Positions 18,965 to 27,669 of a stretch of 64,000 bases of DNA are shown here, one piece after another. The notes under the pieces are model-generated. The model was not told the origin of the DNA. It saw nothing but the letters and a program-made list of their open reading frames with translations, and made no database searches. Every line of letters begins with the position of its first letter. Position 1 is the first letter of the stretch. The stretch lies in contig JACRDD010000035.1 in the NCBI GenBank assembly GCA_016218685.1, positions 30,994-94,993 of the forward strand. Direction: 5' to 3'. Origin of the DNA: Desulfobacterales bacterium (lineage in GTDB: Bacteria > Desulfobacterota > Desulfobacteria > Desulfobacterales > Desulfosarcinaceae). Made by a program: the position numbers and the translations under genes.

Positions 18965-20572
18965 ATGTCATCCAATGCCTATTTGAACCAAGCGATCGTT
19001 TCGCATTTGATCGAGATGAAGGCCGAGGAGCATCCGGATCAGGAGATTTTCGTGTTCGAGAATGGCGACAGCGCGCCTGACGTCCTGACCTACAGCCGCC
19101 TGCACGAGAACGCCAACCGCGTCGCGCGGCTGATGTTGGACAGCGGCCTGTCCAAGGGCGATACCTATGCCGTGTTCATGCGCAACCATGCCGAATTCGT
19201 GTACGCTTTTTTGGCCGGACCGGTGATCGGCGCGATCCTGGTGCCCATCGATCCGCGCAGCCGGGGTGAGCGCCTGCGATTCCTGCTCGGCCATGCCAAT
19301 GCCAAAGCAGTGTTCGTCAGCGGCGAACTGCTGCCCCAGCTCGAAGAGGTCTTGCCCCAGACGCCCGGGGTCCGGAAAGTCTTCGTCGCCTGGCGCAAAG
19401 AACAGAATCTGGCCGTCTCCGATCGGCATCCGGCCCTCAACGAAGCCCTCGAGAAGCCCTCCTGGGAGCGCGTCCGGCAGCAGATTATGGACGTGCGCCA
19501 CCCCATGGAGATCATCTACACCTCCGGCACCACCGGCGACCCCAAGGGGGTCACCATCCGCAACAACCGCTTCGGCATGTACAACATCGTGACCAAGCTG
19601 GTGTGGAAGTACAAACCGTCCGATGTTTTATACACCGGCCTGTCGCTGACCCACGGCAACGCCCAGGCGGTCACGCTGTTTCCCGCCATCGGCGCGGGCA
19701 TCAAGGCGGTTTTCTCGGCCCGCTTCACCAAAAGCCGGATCTGGGACATCTGCCGCACCTACGGCTGCACCAGCTTTTCGCTGCTGGGCGGCATGATGGC
19801 GGGCATCTTCAATGAGCCGCCCCGGCCCAGCGACGCAGACAATCCGGTGCAAACCGTGATCAGTGCGGGAACGCCGGCCGCCATCTGGGAAGAGTTCGAG
19901 CGACGCTTCTCCGTGCGGATTCTGGAGTGGTACGGCGCCGTGGAGGGCGGTTTTGCTTACAAGCCGCCCGGGGTCGGGCCGGTGGGCTCTTTCGGTAAAC
20001 CGATCCCCGGCATGATGGAATTCAAGGTGGTCGACGAGTACGACCAGCCGGTGCCGCCTGGCGATTCGGGCGAACTGATCTGCCGCATGACCAAGGGGGA
20101 TACCAAGGTCGATTACCTGGATAACAAGTCGGCTTCCGAAGAGAAGACCCGCGGCGGCTGGCTGCGCACGGGAGATATCGTCAGCAAAGACGAAAACGGC
20201 TGGTATTTCTTCCGCCACCGCAAGGGCAGTGAACTGCGCCGGGCCGGAGACTTCATCCAGCCCGACCACATTGAACGGGTGATCGGCGGTCATCCGGCCG
20301 TCAGCGAGGTGTGCGTCTACGGCATCCCGGCGGCCTCCGGGGCTCCCGGCGAAAGCGACCTGGTGGCGGCCGTGGCGGTTTTCGACGGCGCCCGCATCGA
20401 TCCGGTTTCGATCTTCGATACATGCCGCCGGCAACTGGAACCCAACTTCATCCCCACCTTCCTGCAGATCGTGGAAGAGATCCCCAAGACCATTTCGGAA
20501 AAGGCCCTCGACCGGGTGCTGCGCCAGCAGTTCTCCCCGTCGGCGCCCAATGTGTTCGCGTTCGCAAAATGA
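18965..20572 (+). CDS. AMP-dependent acyl-CoA synthetase (CaiC-like)
   Basis: IIYTSGTTGDPKGVTIRNNRFG, WLRTGDIVSKDENGWYFFRHRKGSELRRAGDFIQPDHIE. Confidence 0.88.
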   Translation: MSSNAYLNQAIVSHLIEMKAEEHPDQEIFVFENGDSAPDVLTYSRLHENANRVARLMLDSGLSKGDTYAVFMRNHAEFVYAFLAGPVIGAILVPIDPRSRGERLRFLLGHANAKAVFVSGELLPQLEEVLPQTPGVRKVFVAWRKEQNLAVSDRHPALNEALEKPSWERVRQQIMDVRHPMEIIYTSGTTGDPKGVTIRNNRFGMYNIVTKLVWKYKPSDVLYTGLSLTHGNAQAVTLFPAIGAGIKAVFSARFTKSRIWDICRTYGCTSFSLLGGMMAGIFNEPPRPSDADNPVQTVISAGTPAAIWEEFERRFSVRILEWYGAVEGGFAYKPPGVGPVGSFGKPIPGMMEFKVVDEYDQPVPPGDSGELICRMTKGDTKVDYLDNKSASEEKTRGGWLRTGDIVSKDENGWYFFRHRKGSELRRAGDFIQPDHIERVIGGHPAVSEVCVYGIPAASGAPGESDLVAAVAVFDGARIDPVSIFDTCRRQLEPNFIPTFLQIVEEIPKTISEKALDRVLRQQFSPSAPNVFAFAK

Positions 20573-20603
20573 AAACGCCGAGCGTTACGGAAGGAGCACT
20601 CCC

Positions 20604-21827
20604 ATGAACGGATACAATGAATTGAACATGGAGCTGACCAAGCCCCAGATCGCCATGAAAGAGGAGACCCGCCGCTTCGCCAAGGAGGTGCTGCGGCCGG
20701 CCAGCATCGAGCTGGACAAGCTGCACGACCCGGCCGAAGTCATCAAAAGTCCTGTCTTCCGGCGCACTATGCAGCAGGGCTATGAGCTGGGCTACCACAC
20801 CATCTTCCTGCCCGACACCTACGGCGGTCTGGCCACCGACCCCATAGAGACCAACATCATCCTGGAAGAACTGGGCTGGGGCAGCGCGGACTTCGCCGTC
20901 GGCCTGGGCGTGGCCTGTTTTCCGGCCTTTTTCGCCTCCATGGTGCCCAACGAGCGCCTGATCGAAGAAATTATCGAGCCTTTCTGCCAATGCACGGACG
21001 CGTCGATCATCGGCTGCTGGGGCATTACCGAGCCGGACCACGGCACCGACATCCTCTGCCCCTTTACCGACAGCTTCCACAATCCGAAGATCTCCGGGCA
21101 GACCCGGGCCCGGCTGGATGGCGATGAATACGTCATCGACGGCCAGAAGGCGGCCTGGGTCTCCAACGGCACCATCGCCACCCATTGCCTGCTGTTTCCC
21201 CACATCGATCCGTCCATGGGCATGGCCGGCGGCGGCATTTGCGTAGTGCCGCTGGATTTGCCGGGGGTCAAAAGGGGGCGGCCGCTGGACAAGCTGGGCC
21301 AGCGTGCCCTGAATCAGGGGGAGATTTTCTTCGACGGGGTGCGCATTCCCCGGGAGTACATGCTGGTCGAGCCCGACAGCTACGAGTCGATGCTGGACAT
21401 CACCCTTTCCACGGCCAACGCGGGCATGAGCGCCATCTTCGTCGGCCTGGCGCGGGCCGCTTATGAGGAGGCCCTGGCGTACGCCAAGCAGCGCGTCCAG
21501 GGCGGCAAGACGTTATTCGAGCACCAGATGATCAAGCACAAACTCTTTTCCATGTTCATGAAGATCGAGGCGGCGCGCGCCCTGTCGCGCTCGGCCATGA
21601 TCTTCAACTACAACAACACCCCGCCGATGATCCAGTACTCCATCGCCGCCAAAGTGTTCAGTACCAATACGGCCTTCGAAGTGGCCAGCGAGGCGGTACA
21701 GATCTACGGAGGCAACGGTGTGAGCCGCGATTACGTGCCGGAGAAGTTCTTCCGGGATGCTCGGGCGAGCATGATCGAGGACGGGGCCAACGATTCGCTC
21801 ATGATCACGGCGGCTCACCACTTGTAG
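20604..21827 (+). CDS. Acyl-CoA dehydrogenase
   Basis: ACAD fold: CWGITEPDHGTD, C-terminal QIYGGNGVSRDYVPEKFFRDARASMIEDGANDSL. Confidence 0.9.
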   Translation: MNGYNELNMELTKPQIAMKEETRRFAKEVLRPASIELDKLHDPAEVIKSPVFRRTMQQGYELGYHTIFLPDTYGGLATDPIETNIILEELGWGSADFAVGLGVACFPAFFASMVPNERLIEEIIEPFCQCTDASIIGCWGITEPDHGTDILCPFTDSFHNPKISGQTRARLDGDEYVIDGQKAAWVSNGTIATHCLLFPHIDPSMGMAGGGICVVPLDLPGVKRGRPLDKLGQRALNQGEIFFDGVRIPREYMLVEPDSYESMLDITLSTANAGMSAIFVGLARAAYEEALAYAKQRVQGGKTLFEHQMIKHKLFSMFMKIEAARALSRSAMIFNYNNTPPMIQYSIAAKVFSTNTAFEVASEAVQIYGGNGVSRDYVPEKFFRDARASMIEDGANDSLMITAAHHL

Positions 21828-21881
21828 CATACAGAGGCGGGCCGATCGCGATTCGGCCTCCGCCTGCAAGAGGAGATATCC

Positions 21882-23120
21882 ATGAACGACATTTTCATCA
21901 TCGGCCTGGGAATGCTGCGCTTCGGAAAATATCCCGACCGCGATGTGCGCGACATGGCCCACGAGGCCGTCCGCCTGGCCCTGGCCGACGCCGGGCTGGT
22001 CAAGGAAGATATCCAGGCGGCCTTTTTCGCCAATACGTTCTGGGGCATGTTCGCCAACCAGCACTCCATCCGCGGCCAGGTAATCCTGCGCTCCATGGGC
22101 ATCCAGGCCATTCCGGTCACCAACGTTGAAAACGCCTGTGCCGGGGCCGCAACCGCCCTGCATATGGCTTATACCGGCATCCGCGCGGGCATGTATGAGG
22201 TGGCCCTGGCCGTGGGATCGGAGAAGATCACCCATCCCAACAAGGCACTATCGCTGGGCGCCTACGCCTCGTGCATGGACGTGGGCAACTTCGAAGCCCA
22301 CATCCAAATGATCGAACGGACCGGCCGCTCGCTCGCGGTCGAGATTCCGCCGGACCAGAGCCCGCCCGGCGAAGGCCGCAGCATTTTCATGGACGCCTAT
22401 GCCATGGGCGCCCGCTGGCATATGAGCCGCTTCGGATCGACCCAGCGGCAGTTGGCCGCGATTTGCGCCAAGAACCACTTTCACGGATCGCTCAACCCCA
22501 TGTCTCAGTACCAGACCGATATGACGGTCGAGCAGGTGCTGGCCGACAAACCTGTGGCCTATCCGCTCACCCGCGCCATGTGCGCACCGATAGGCGACGG
22601 GGCGGCCGCAGCCATCGTCTGCTCGGCGTCCTACCTGAAAAAATTGAAAAACGCGCGCCCCATCAAGATCCGCGCCTCGGTGCTGGGCACCGGCACCGAT
22701 CGCGAACTGGACGGCCAGGACATCGGCGAGCGGCTGGCTCACCAAGCCTATGCCATGGCCGGCGTGGGCCCGGCCGACATCAGCCTGGCCGAGTTGCACG
22801 ACGCCACCGCCTATGGCGAACTGCACCAAACCGAGGCCATGGGGTTTTGCCCGCCCGGCGGAGGGGGGCCCTGGGCCGAAACCGGCGCCACCCGCCTGGG
22901 TGGTAAACAGCCGGTGAACACCAGCGGGGGCCTGGAGTGCCGCGGTCATCCCATCGGGGCGTCGGGCCTGGCCCAAATCTATGAAATCGGACTTCAACTG
23001 CGCGGCGCGGCCGGCCGTCGCCAGGTGGAAGGCGCCCGGTTGGGCCTGGCCGAAAACGGCGGCGGCAACATCGGCGTGGAAGAGGCGGCCATGTGCATCC
23101 ATATTCTGGAAAAAGCCTGA
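21882..23120 (+). CDS. SCP-x-type thiolase / acetyl-CoA acetyltransferase family
   Basis: VTNVENACAGAATALHMAY, LAELHDATAYGELHQTEAMGFCP, NTSGGLECRGHPIGASGLAQI. Confidence 0.9.
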   Translation: MNDIFIIGLGMLRFGKYPDRDVRDMAHEAVRLALADAGLVKEDIQAAFFANTFWGMFANQHSIRGQVILRSMGIQAIPVTNVENACAGAATALHMAYTGIRAGMYEVALAVGSEKITHPNKALSLGAYASCMDVGNFEAHIQMIERTGRSLAVEIPPDQSPPGEGRSIFMDAYAMGARWHMSRFGSTQRQLAAICAKNHFHGSLNPMSQYQTDMTVEQVLADKPVAYPLTRAMCAPIGDGAAAAIVCSASYLKKLKNARPIKIRASVLGTGTDRELDGQDIGERLAHQAYAMAGVGPADISLAELHDATAYGELHQTEAMGFCPPGGGGPWAETGATRLGGKQPVNTSGGLECRGHPIGASGLAQIYEIGLQLRGAAGRRQVEGARLGLAENGGGNIGVEEAAMCIHILEKA

Positions 23121-23251
23121 CAGTCTGCTAACTAGACTTTAGTGTACGGCCCAAATACAGGGGGGGGGCGATGGCGGACATCGCTCCCTGTATGGTCCAA
23201 TCCCGCTCCTTGAAAACCATAGATAACATTGTTCATCATCATGAGGTGGAT

Positions 23252-24046
23252 GTGGAGAAAAGCATTTTCATCACCGGTGCGGCATCGGGTATCGGCAAAG
23301 AGACGGCCCTGCTTTTCGCCCGCAAGGGATGGTTCGTGGGCGCCGTCGATGTGAGCGAAGCGGCCTTGAAGCAATTGGGAGAGCAAATCGGCGGAGGCAA
23401 TGTTCTTCTCAAAGTCGCGGATGTCACCCGGCCGGAGAGCCTCAGGCAGGCTGCGGCGGCCGTCGGCCAAAGAACCGGCGGTCGGCTGGACATCCTGTTC
23501 AACAATGCCGGCACGCTCGCCATGGGGCATCACCAGACCATTGCTCTGGAAAAACAGAGAGGCATCGTCGAGGTCAATCTGCTGGGGGTTCTCAACGGAA
23601 TCGCCGTCTGCCTTGACCTGTTGAAAGGGACGGCGGGGGCGCGCATCATCAATATGTCTTCGGCCTCGGCCTTGTACGGCACGCCTGAACTGGCCGTCTA
23701 CTCCGCGACCAAGGCGGCCGTCAAGGCGCTGACCGAAGCGTTGAACATCGAGTTCGAACCGCTGGGCATTCACGTCTGCGACATCATGGCGCCCTTTGTC
23801 CGCACGCCTATGATTGTGCAGGCCGCCGTCGCGGCCACCAGCGTCAAGCGTTTGGGGATTCATCTCCGCCCCCAGGAGGTGGCCCACGTGGTTTGGCAAG
23901 CCGCGCACGGCAAAAAGCTGCATTGGGAGGTAGGTTTCATGATGCGTCTGCTGCGCTGGGCGGTCATGCTTTTTCCGTTTGCCCAACGGCCGATGGTTAA
24001 AATGCTGGGCTTTTCTTCAGCGGCTGGGAAGGGAGGCGCTCATTGA
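23252..24046 (+). CDS. Short-chain dehydrogenase/reductase
   Basis: SIFITGAASGIGKETA, FNNAGT, YSATKAAVKALTEAL; GTG start with SD gagg. Confidence 0.88.
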   Translation: MEKSIFITGAASGIGKETALLFARKGWFVGAVDVSEAALKQLGEQIGGGNVLLKVADVTRPESLRQAAAAVGQRTGGRLDILFNNAGTLAMGHHQTIALEKQRGIVEVNLLGVLNGIAVCLDLLKGTAGARIINMSSASALYGTPELAVYSATKAAVKALTEALNIEFEPLGIHVCDIMAPFVRTPMIVQAAVAATSVKRLGIHLRPQEVAHVVWQAAHGKKLHWEVGFMMRLLRWAVMLFPFAQRPMVKMLGFSSAAGKGGAH

Positions 24047-24372
24047 AGCATCTTCTGATCACCGGGATCTCCGGTTATATCGGCCGCGCACTGGCCCTGG
24101 CGCTGGCCGACGACCCATCGGTGGAGTGGGTGCCATACCGGTGGCTGTGCATGCTCAACCATGTCGCCTGGACGCTGCGGAAATACCTCCCTTTACCCTG
24201 GCCGTTTGCTGAAACCATCGGTTGTGCGTCCACCCAACAACGCATCCAGCGCTTCAATGACCACGCCCGCTACAGTGCTGTCGTGTTCCGTTGCGTACCT
24301 TTGGACTCTCTCGGCCAGTCGGCAGGGAATGTTGATGATAATTTGCTTGGTTTCGTCAGAGCATTTGATTGA
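24043..24372 (+). pseudogene. Eroded NAD-dependent epimerase/dehydratase (internal deletion)
   Basis: TTGA overlap with SDR stop; MKHLLITGISGYIGRALALALADDPSVEWV is a Rossmann N-terminus but is joined directly to a tail-like YRWLCMLNHVAWTLRKYLPLPWPFA and then unrelated sequence antisense to the next gene. Confidence 0.6.
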
Positions 24373-24390
24373 ATCAGGTTGATTTGACAA
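24193..24390 (-). CDS. Small putative ribbon-helix-helix DNA-binding protein
   Basis: SDETKQIIINIPCRLAERVQRYATEHDSTVAGVVIEALDALLG resembles an RHH/antitoxin-type fold. Confidence 0.5.
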   Translation of the reverse strand: MSNQPDSIKCSDETKQIIINIPCRLAERVQRYATEHDSTVAGVVIEALDALLGGRTTDGFSKRPG

Positions 24391-24403
24391 AAATTAAATC
24401 CTC

Positions 24404-24943
24404 TCAGTTGATATCGTTTTCGGCATCTTTAAGCTGGCGCATCAAGGGGCCATCTGAACGCCACACCCAACAGGTATTTTCCATCTTCTGTCCGATAATT
24501 CCTGGAGCCTTAAATTTTCGATCCATACCGCTGAAGACCCCCTGGAATGCCGCTGGTGCCATGGCGGTCAGTAGGGCCACCAAATGAACGCATCCCTTAA
24601 CACCACCAACAAGGCTTTTCACCTTTGATGTGAACCCGGAAACGATTTGCATTCCCTTAATAGGGTCAAGGCATTTGATCGTTTCGATGCAATATTCATT
24701 CGGAAGCGTTGGCATCTCAACCTCGATATCCTCGATAAGAAGGTCGAGCCCCTTCACCAGCATCCTTATGGTCATATGGTGAATGGTTCCAGGGGATCGG
24801 AGCCCTACAGGTCCATACGAATCAGCCAGGCGATCATCTTTCAAAACACCTTCGACGATGAAGGTATCATGGGAACATTTGTAAGTGGCACATTGTATCT
24901 TTCGCGTGTGGATTTTTTGGGCCGTCTTTTTATCGAAATTCAT
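24404..24943 (-). CDS. DUF2889 domain-containing protein
   Basis: IHHMTIRMLVKGLDLLIEDIEVEMPTLPNEYCIETIKCLDPIKGMQIVSGFTSKVKSLVGGVKGCVHLVALL, DUF2889-like pattern. Confidence 0.65.
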   Translation of the reverse strand: MNFDKKTAQKIHTRKIQCATYKCSHDTFIVEGVLKDDRLADSYGPVGLRSPGTIHHMTIRMLVKGLDLLIEDIEVEMPTLPNEYCIETIKCLDPIKGMQIVSGFTSKVKSLVGGVKGCVHLVALLTAMAPAAFQGVFSGMDRKFKAPGIIGQKMENTCWVWRSDGPLMRQLKDAENDIN

Positions 24944-25390
24944 CCTGTAACTCCGGTTGCTTCAAACCTGCTGGTAATCAGTCCTTGGAACGCCCATCGA
25001 TTGAAATTTATTATCGGCTCTCTCAATTGTAGCACGTTGGGTCCCATATCATTGCATTAGATTTTTTAATCAACGGGCGGCCGTTTAGGTGTTAAGCGCT
25101 TTGACGGGGATGTGTAAGAATTCTTGGCGTAAACGGGTTGACTGGCAATCAGCTAATAGTTGCATCCATTATGAACGGGGAACAGCTTGTGATGTTCCTG
25201 ATGGAACACGGTATTGCCATCGCTCAACGCCCGATCTGTTTGAGATTGACGAAAAATATGCGGCAGGAGGCTGGATTGAAAGAGGACGAAAAGGTTCAAA
25301 TTCACGGGTTGGTTGCGAAGCACCTTGAGGATTTTGCAGGGCAGCTTGCCGCCTTTTAAGGAAAGGTCCTGCCAAAAACGGCGCTTGGGC

Positions 25391-25425
25391 GGTGTGTTCC
25401 GACCGGCGAATGGCCGGAACACACC
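25391..25425. terminator. Strong stem-loop between convergent ORFs, probably bidirectional terminator
   Basis: GGTGTGTTCCG-(13)-CGGAACACACC perfect 11-bp stem. Confidence 0.6.
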
Positions 25426-25444
25426 TGAGGATTTGTTTGTTTGG

Positions 25445-26614
25445 CTAGGCCGGCTCCTTGAGCACGAATGTGCCGTCCTTGTGGATGGTGAGTTCTCCAT
25501 CCAGGTAGTAGACTTCTTTCAGCTCAGGGCGTTTATCCTTGACCATGTAGTATGATTCGCCACTGCGCGCGCCGGTGCCGCACACGAAGACGATCGGTTT
25601 GTCCGCCGGGAGCGCCGAAATCTTCTTCTCCAGATCGTCGACCGGTATATTGATCGCCGTCTTCAACGTGCCCTTGTCGTATTCATTCTTGTCGCGTACA
25701 TCGATCAACATGATTTGAGATGGGTTTTCGGCCAGGATTTTCTTGAACTGTGCCGGGTCGATGGTGCCTTCGGCTTTGCCGGCCTTGATGCTGTTGGCGG
25801 GGGGCTTGGCCACGGGAGCCGCATCGGCAGCCTTCGCGGTTACGGTCTCCGCACCGACCGCCGCCACCCATCCCGGGTAGCCTTCAGGATAGACTTTGAC
25901 ATTGGTGTACCCCAAAGCGATGGCTTTGGATGCGGACTTGCTGCTCAAGGGGCATGCCAGTCCACCGCAATAGAAGACCAGCATTTTATTCTTGTCGGCG
26001 GGCAGTTGGGCGGTTAGTTTGTCGAACTGGCTGTCGGAAATGGAGATGGCGCCGGGAATATGACCCTGGTCGTATTTTCCCTGCTTGGGCCGCGAATCGA
26101 CCAGCACCATATCGGCCTTGGCATCGATCTGTTGTTTGACCCAATCGGTGGAAACGGCCGCAAAATTGCCGGGGACTTTCATCCAGCCCGGAAAGCCGTC
26201 GGAGAATACCTTGACGTTGGTGTAGCCAAGGGCTTCCGCTTTGCGCGCCGATTTGTGGCTCAGGTCACAGGCCGGTCCTCCGCAATAGAAAATCAGCAGG
26301 GCACTTTTATCCGCTGGCAGCATGTCCCGCATTTGCTCGAATTTACTTTCGGGAATGCTGATCGCCATGGGAATATGCCCTTCATCGTACTTGGGACGCC
26401 GGGGGCGCGAATCGATCAGCATAACCCCCTCAGGCATGGGCGACTGAACGTGTTGTTGAACGAAAGCAACGTCCACGATGGCATGAAAGGGCCCGGCTTC
26501 CGACGCTGCCGGCTGGGTCACCGGTGCGCTGGGAGGTGTAGTGCTGCATCCAGTCATAAGGACGAGCAGCATGCCCAAGGCCGCTACGAAGTTAAAAGCC
26601 TGTCGCGTTCGCAT
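25445..26614 (-). CDS. Lipoprotein with three tandem rhodanese domains
   Basis: Lipobox LMTGC; DSRP..YDEGHIPMAISI + YCGGPACDLS; DSRP..YDQGHIPGAISI + YCGGLACPLS; DVRDKNEYDKGTLKTAINIP + VCGTGARSG. Confidence 0.88.
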   Translation of the reverse strand: MRTRQAFNFVAALGMLLVLMTGCSTTPPSAPVTQPAASEAGPFHAIVDVAFVQQHVQSPMPEGVMLIDSRPRRPKYDEGHIPMAISIPESKFEQMRDMLPADKSALLIFYCGGPACDLSHKSARKAEALGYTNVKVFSDGFPGWMKVPGNFAAVSTDWVKQQIDAKADMVLVDSRPKQGKYDQGHIPGAISISDSQFDKLTAQLPADKNKMLVFYCGGLACPLSSKSASKAIALGYTNVKVYPEGYPGWVAAVGAETVTAKAADAAPVAKPPANSIKAGKAEGTIDPAQFKKILAENPSQIMLIDVRDKNEYDKGTLKTAINIPVDDLEKKISALPADKPIVFVCGTGARSGESYYMVKDKRPELKEVYYLDGELTIHKDGTFVLKEPA

Positions 26615-26659
26615 GGTTTTTCTCCTTTTCCTGCCACAAACCTGAAAATGTTAAGTGGG

Positions 26660-27004
26660 TTACTTGCATTTGGCCGGGGTGGGTGAATCCGCTGCAAATT
26701 CCCACAGGTAGCTGTAGATATCGTTGAGATCTTCCGCTGGCAGTGCAGCCCATTCCTGATCGCAGCCGAACTGGGCAAAATCCTTGTTTGCAAAAACCTT
26801 ATCCCACTGTGCGCGGGTTTTGGCATCCGGGTTGACTGTCGGCTTGGGGGATTCCACAGCGCCGCGCGCCATGCAGGTCGAGTACACCTTGCGATAGGTA
26901 TATTTGCCTTTGCGCGGATTACCTTTTTCCAAGGCCGCGGCGGGGCTGATAAAAACCAGGCCCAGCGTCAGTGCAACAACTCCGAGAACAAGACGTTTGA
27001 TCAC
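26660..27004 (-). CDS. Exported cytochrome c-like protein lacking the CXXCH haem motif
   Basis: VIKRLVLGVVALTLGLVFISPAAA signal; GNPRKGKYTYRKVYSTCMARG...; GTG 27004 with SD aaggag. Confidence 0.65.
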   Translation of the reverse strand: MIKRLVLGVVALTLGLVFISPAAALEKGNPRKGKYTYRKVYSTCMARGAVESPKPTVNPDAKTRAQWDKVFANKDFAQFGCDQEWAALPAEDLNDIYSYLWEFAADSPTPAKCK

Positions 27005-27074
27005 CGTTTTTCTCCTTTTATAAATTCTCAATTCTTTCGTGTGGTGTTAACACGATAACTGCCGCACAGTGTTG

Positions 27075-27090
27075 AGCAAAGGATGTGCCA
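27075..27090 (-). promoter_or_regulatory. Sigma54 (-24/-12) promoter
   Basis: Minus strand TGGCACA-TCCT-TTGCT, near-perfect to TGGCACG-N4-TTGCW, about 60-nt 5'UTR to GTG 27004. Confidence 0.75.
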
Positions 27091-27293
27091 AGAGACTGCG
27101 ATGGGGTTAAGCGGCCTGAAACAATGAATTTTATCGCTTTTGTCAGGGTGCCTCGGTGCGCGAATCCAAAGACAACATTAACAGGGAGGGTTAGCAGGTG
27201 TAGCGCATCAAGGCCCTTGTGGCTTTTAAGCTCAGAAAATGAGCCGGCGCCCGCAGGAGAGCAGTAAATCGGTCTATCGGCAGAGTGACACCC

Positions 27294-27332
27294 CCGAACC
27301 GGTTAATTTGAAAACCGGGACGCGCGGTTCGG
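27294..27332. promoter_or_regulatory. Nested inverted repeat ~210-240 bp upstream of the sigma54 promoter
   Basis: CCGAACCG...CGGTTCGG enclosing CCGGTT...AACCGG. Confidence 0.4.
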
Positions 27333-27543
27333 ATGGATTGGCAGCGGGTGAATAGGTATATTAACGACTGTTAACAAGTTAACGATTCCCATTCGCGATA
27401 GGCACTATGATACTTCCACGGCCTCCGAAGACCAATTACGCTTGAAGGCTTTGTCGCCTTAATGTATTCGAGCTTGCCAGAAAAAAGTCTCACACAGATG
27501 AAAAAGGGTCACAGAACTGAATCTGCAACCCTTTATTTTTATT

Positions 27544-27617
27544 TGGCTGGGGGACGAGGATTCGAACCTCGGCAGACGGAGTCAGAGTCCGTAGTCCTAC
27601 CGCTAGACGATCCCCCA
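27544..27617 (-). tRNA. tRNA-Gln(CTG), CCA encoded
   Basis: Minus: TGGGGGA TC GTCTAGCGGTAGGAC ACGGA CTCTGAC TCCGT ... GAGG TTCGAAT CCTC TCCCCCA G CCA; loop CT-CTG-AC. Confidence 0.95.
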
Positions 27618-27669
27618 GCGAAGTGCCCCGTACATAATGAAAACGGGGTCGTGAGTCAAGGGGTTTCCT

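Noticed and set aside
27544-27617. tRNA-Gln as an integration site for a genomic island
   Set aside because: No integrase and no obvious direct repeat of the tRNA 3' end in the window; flanking gltX is core
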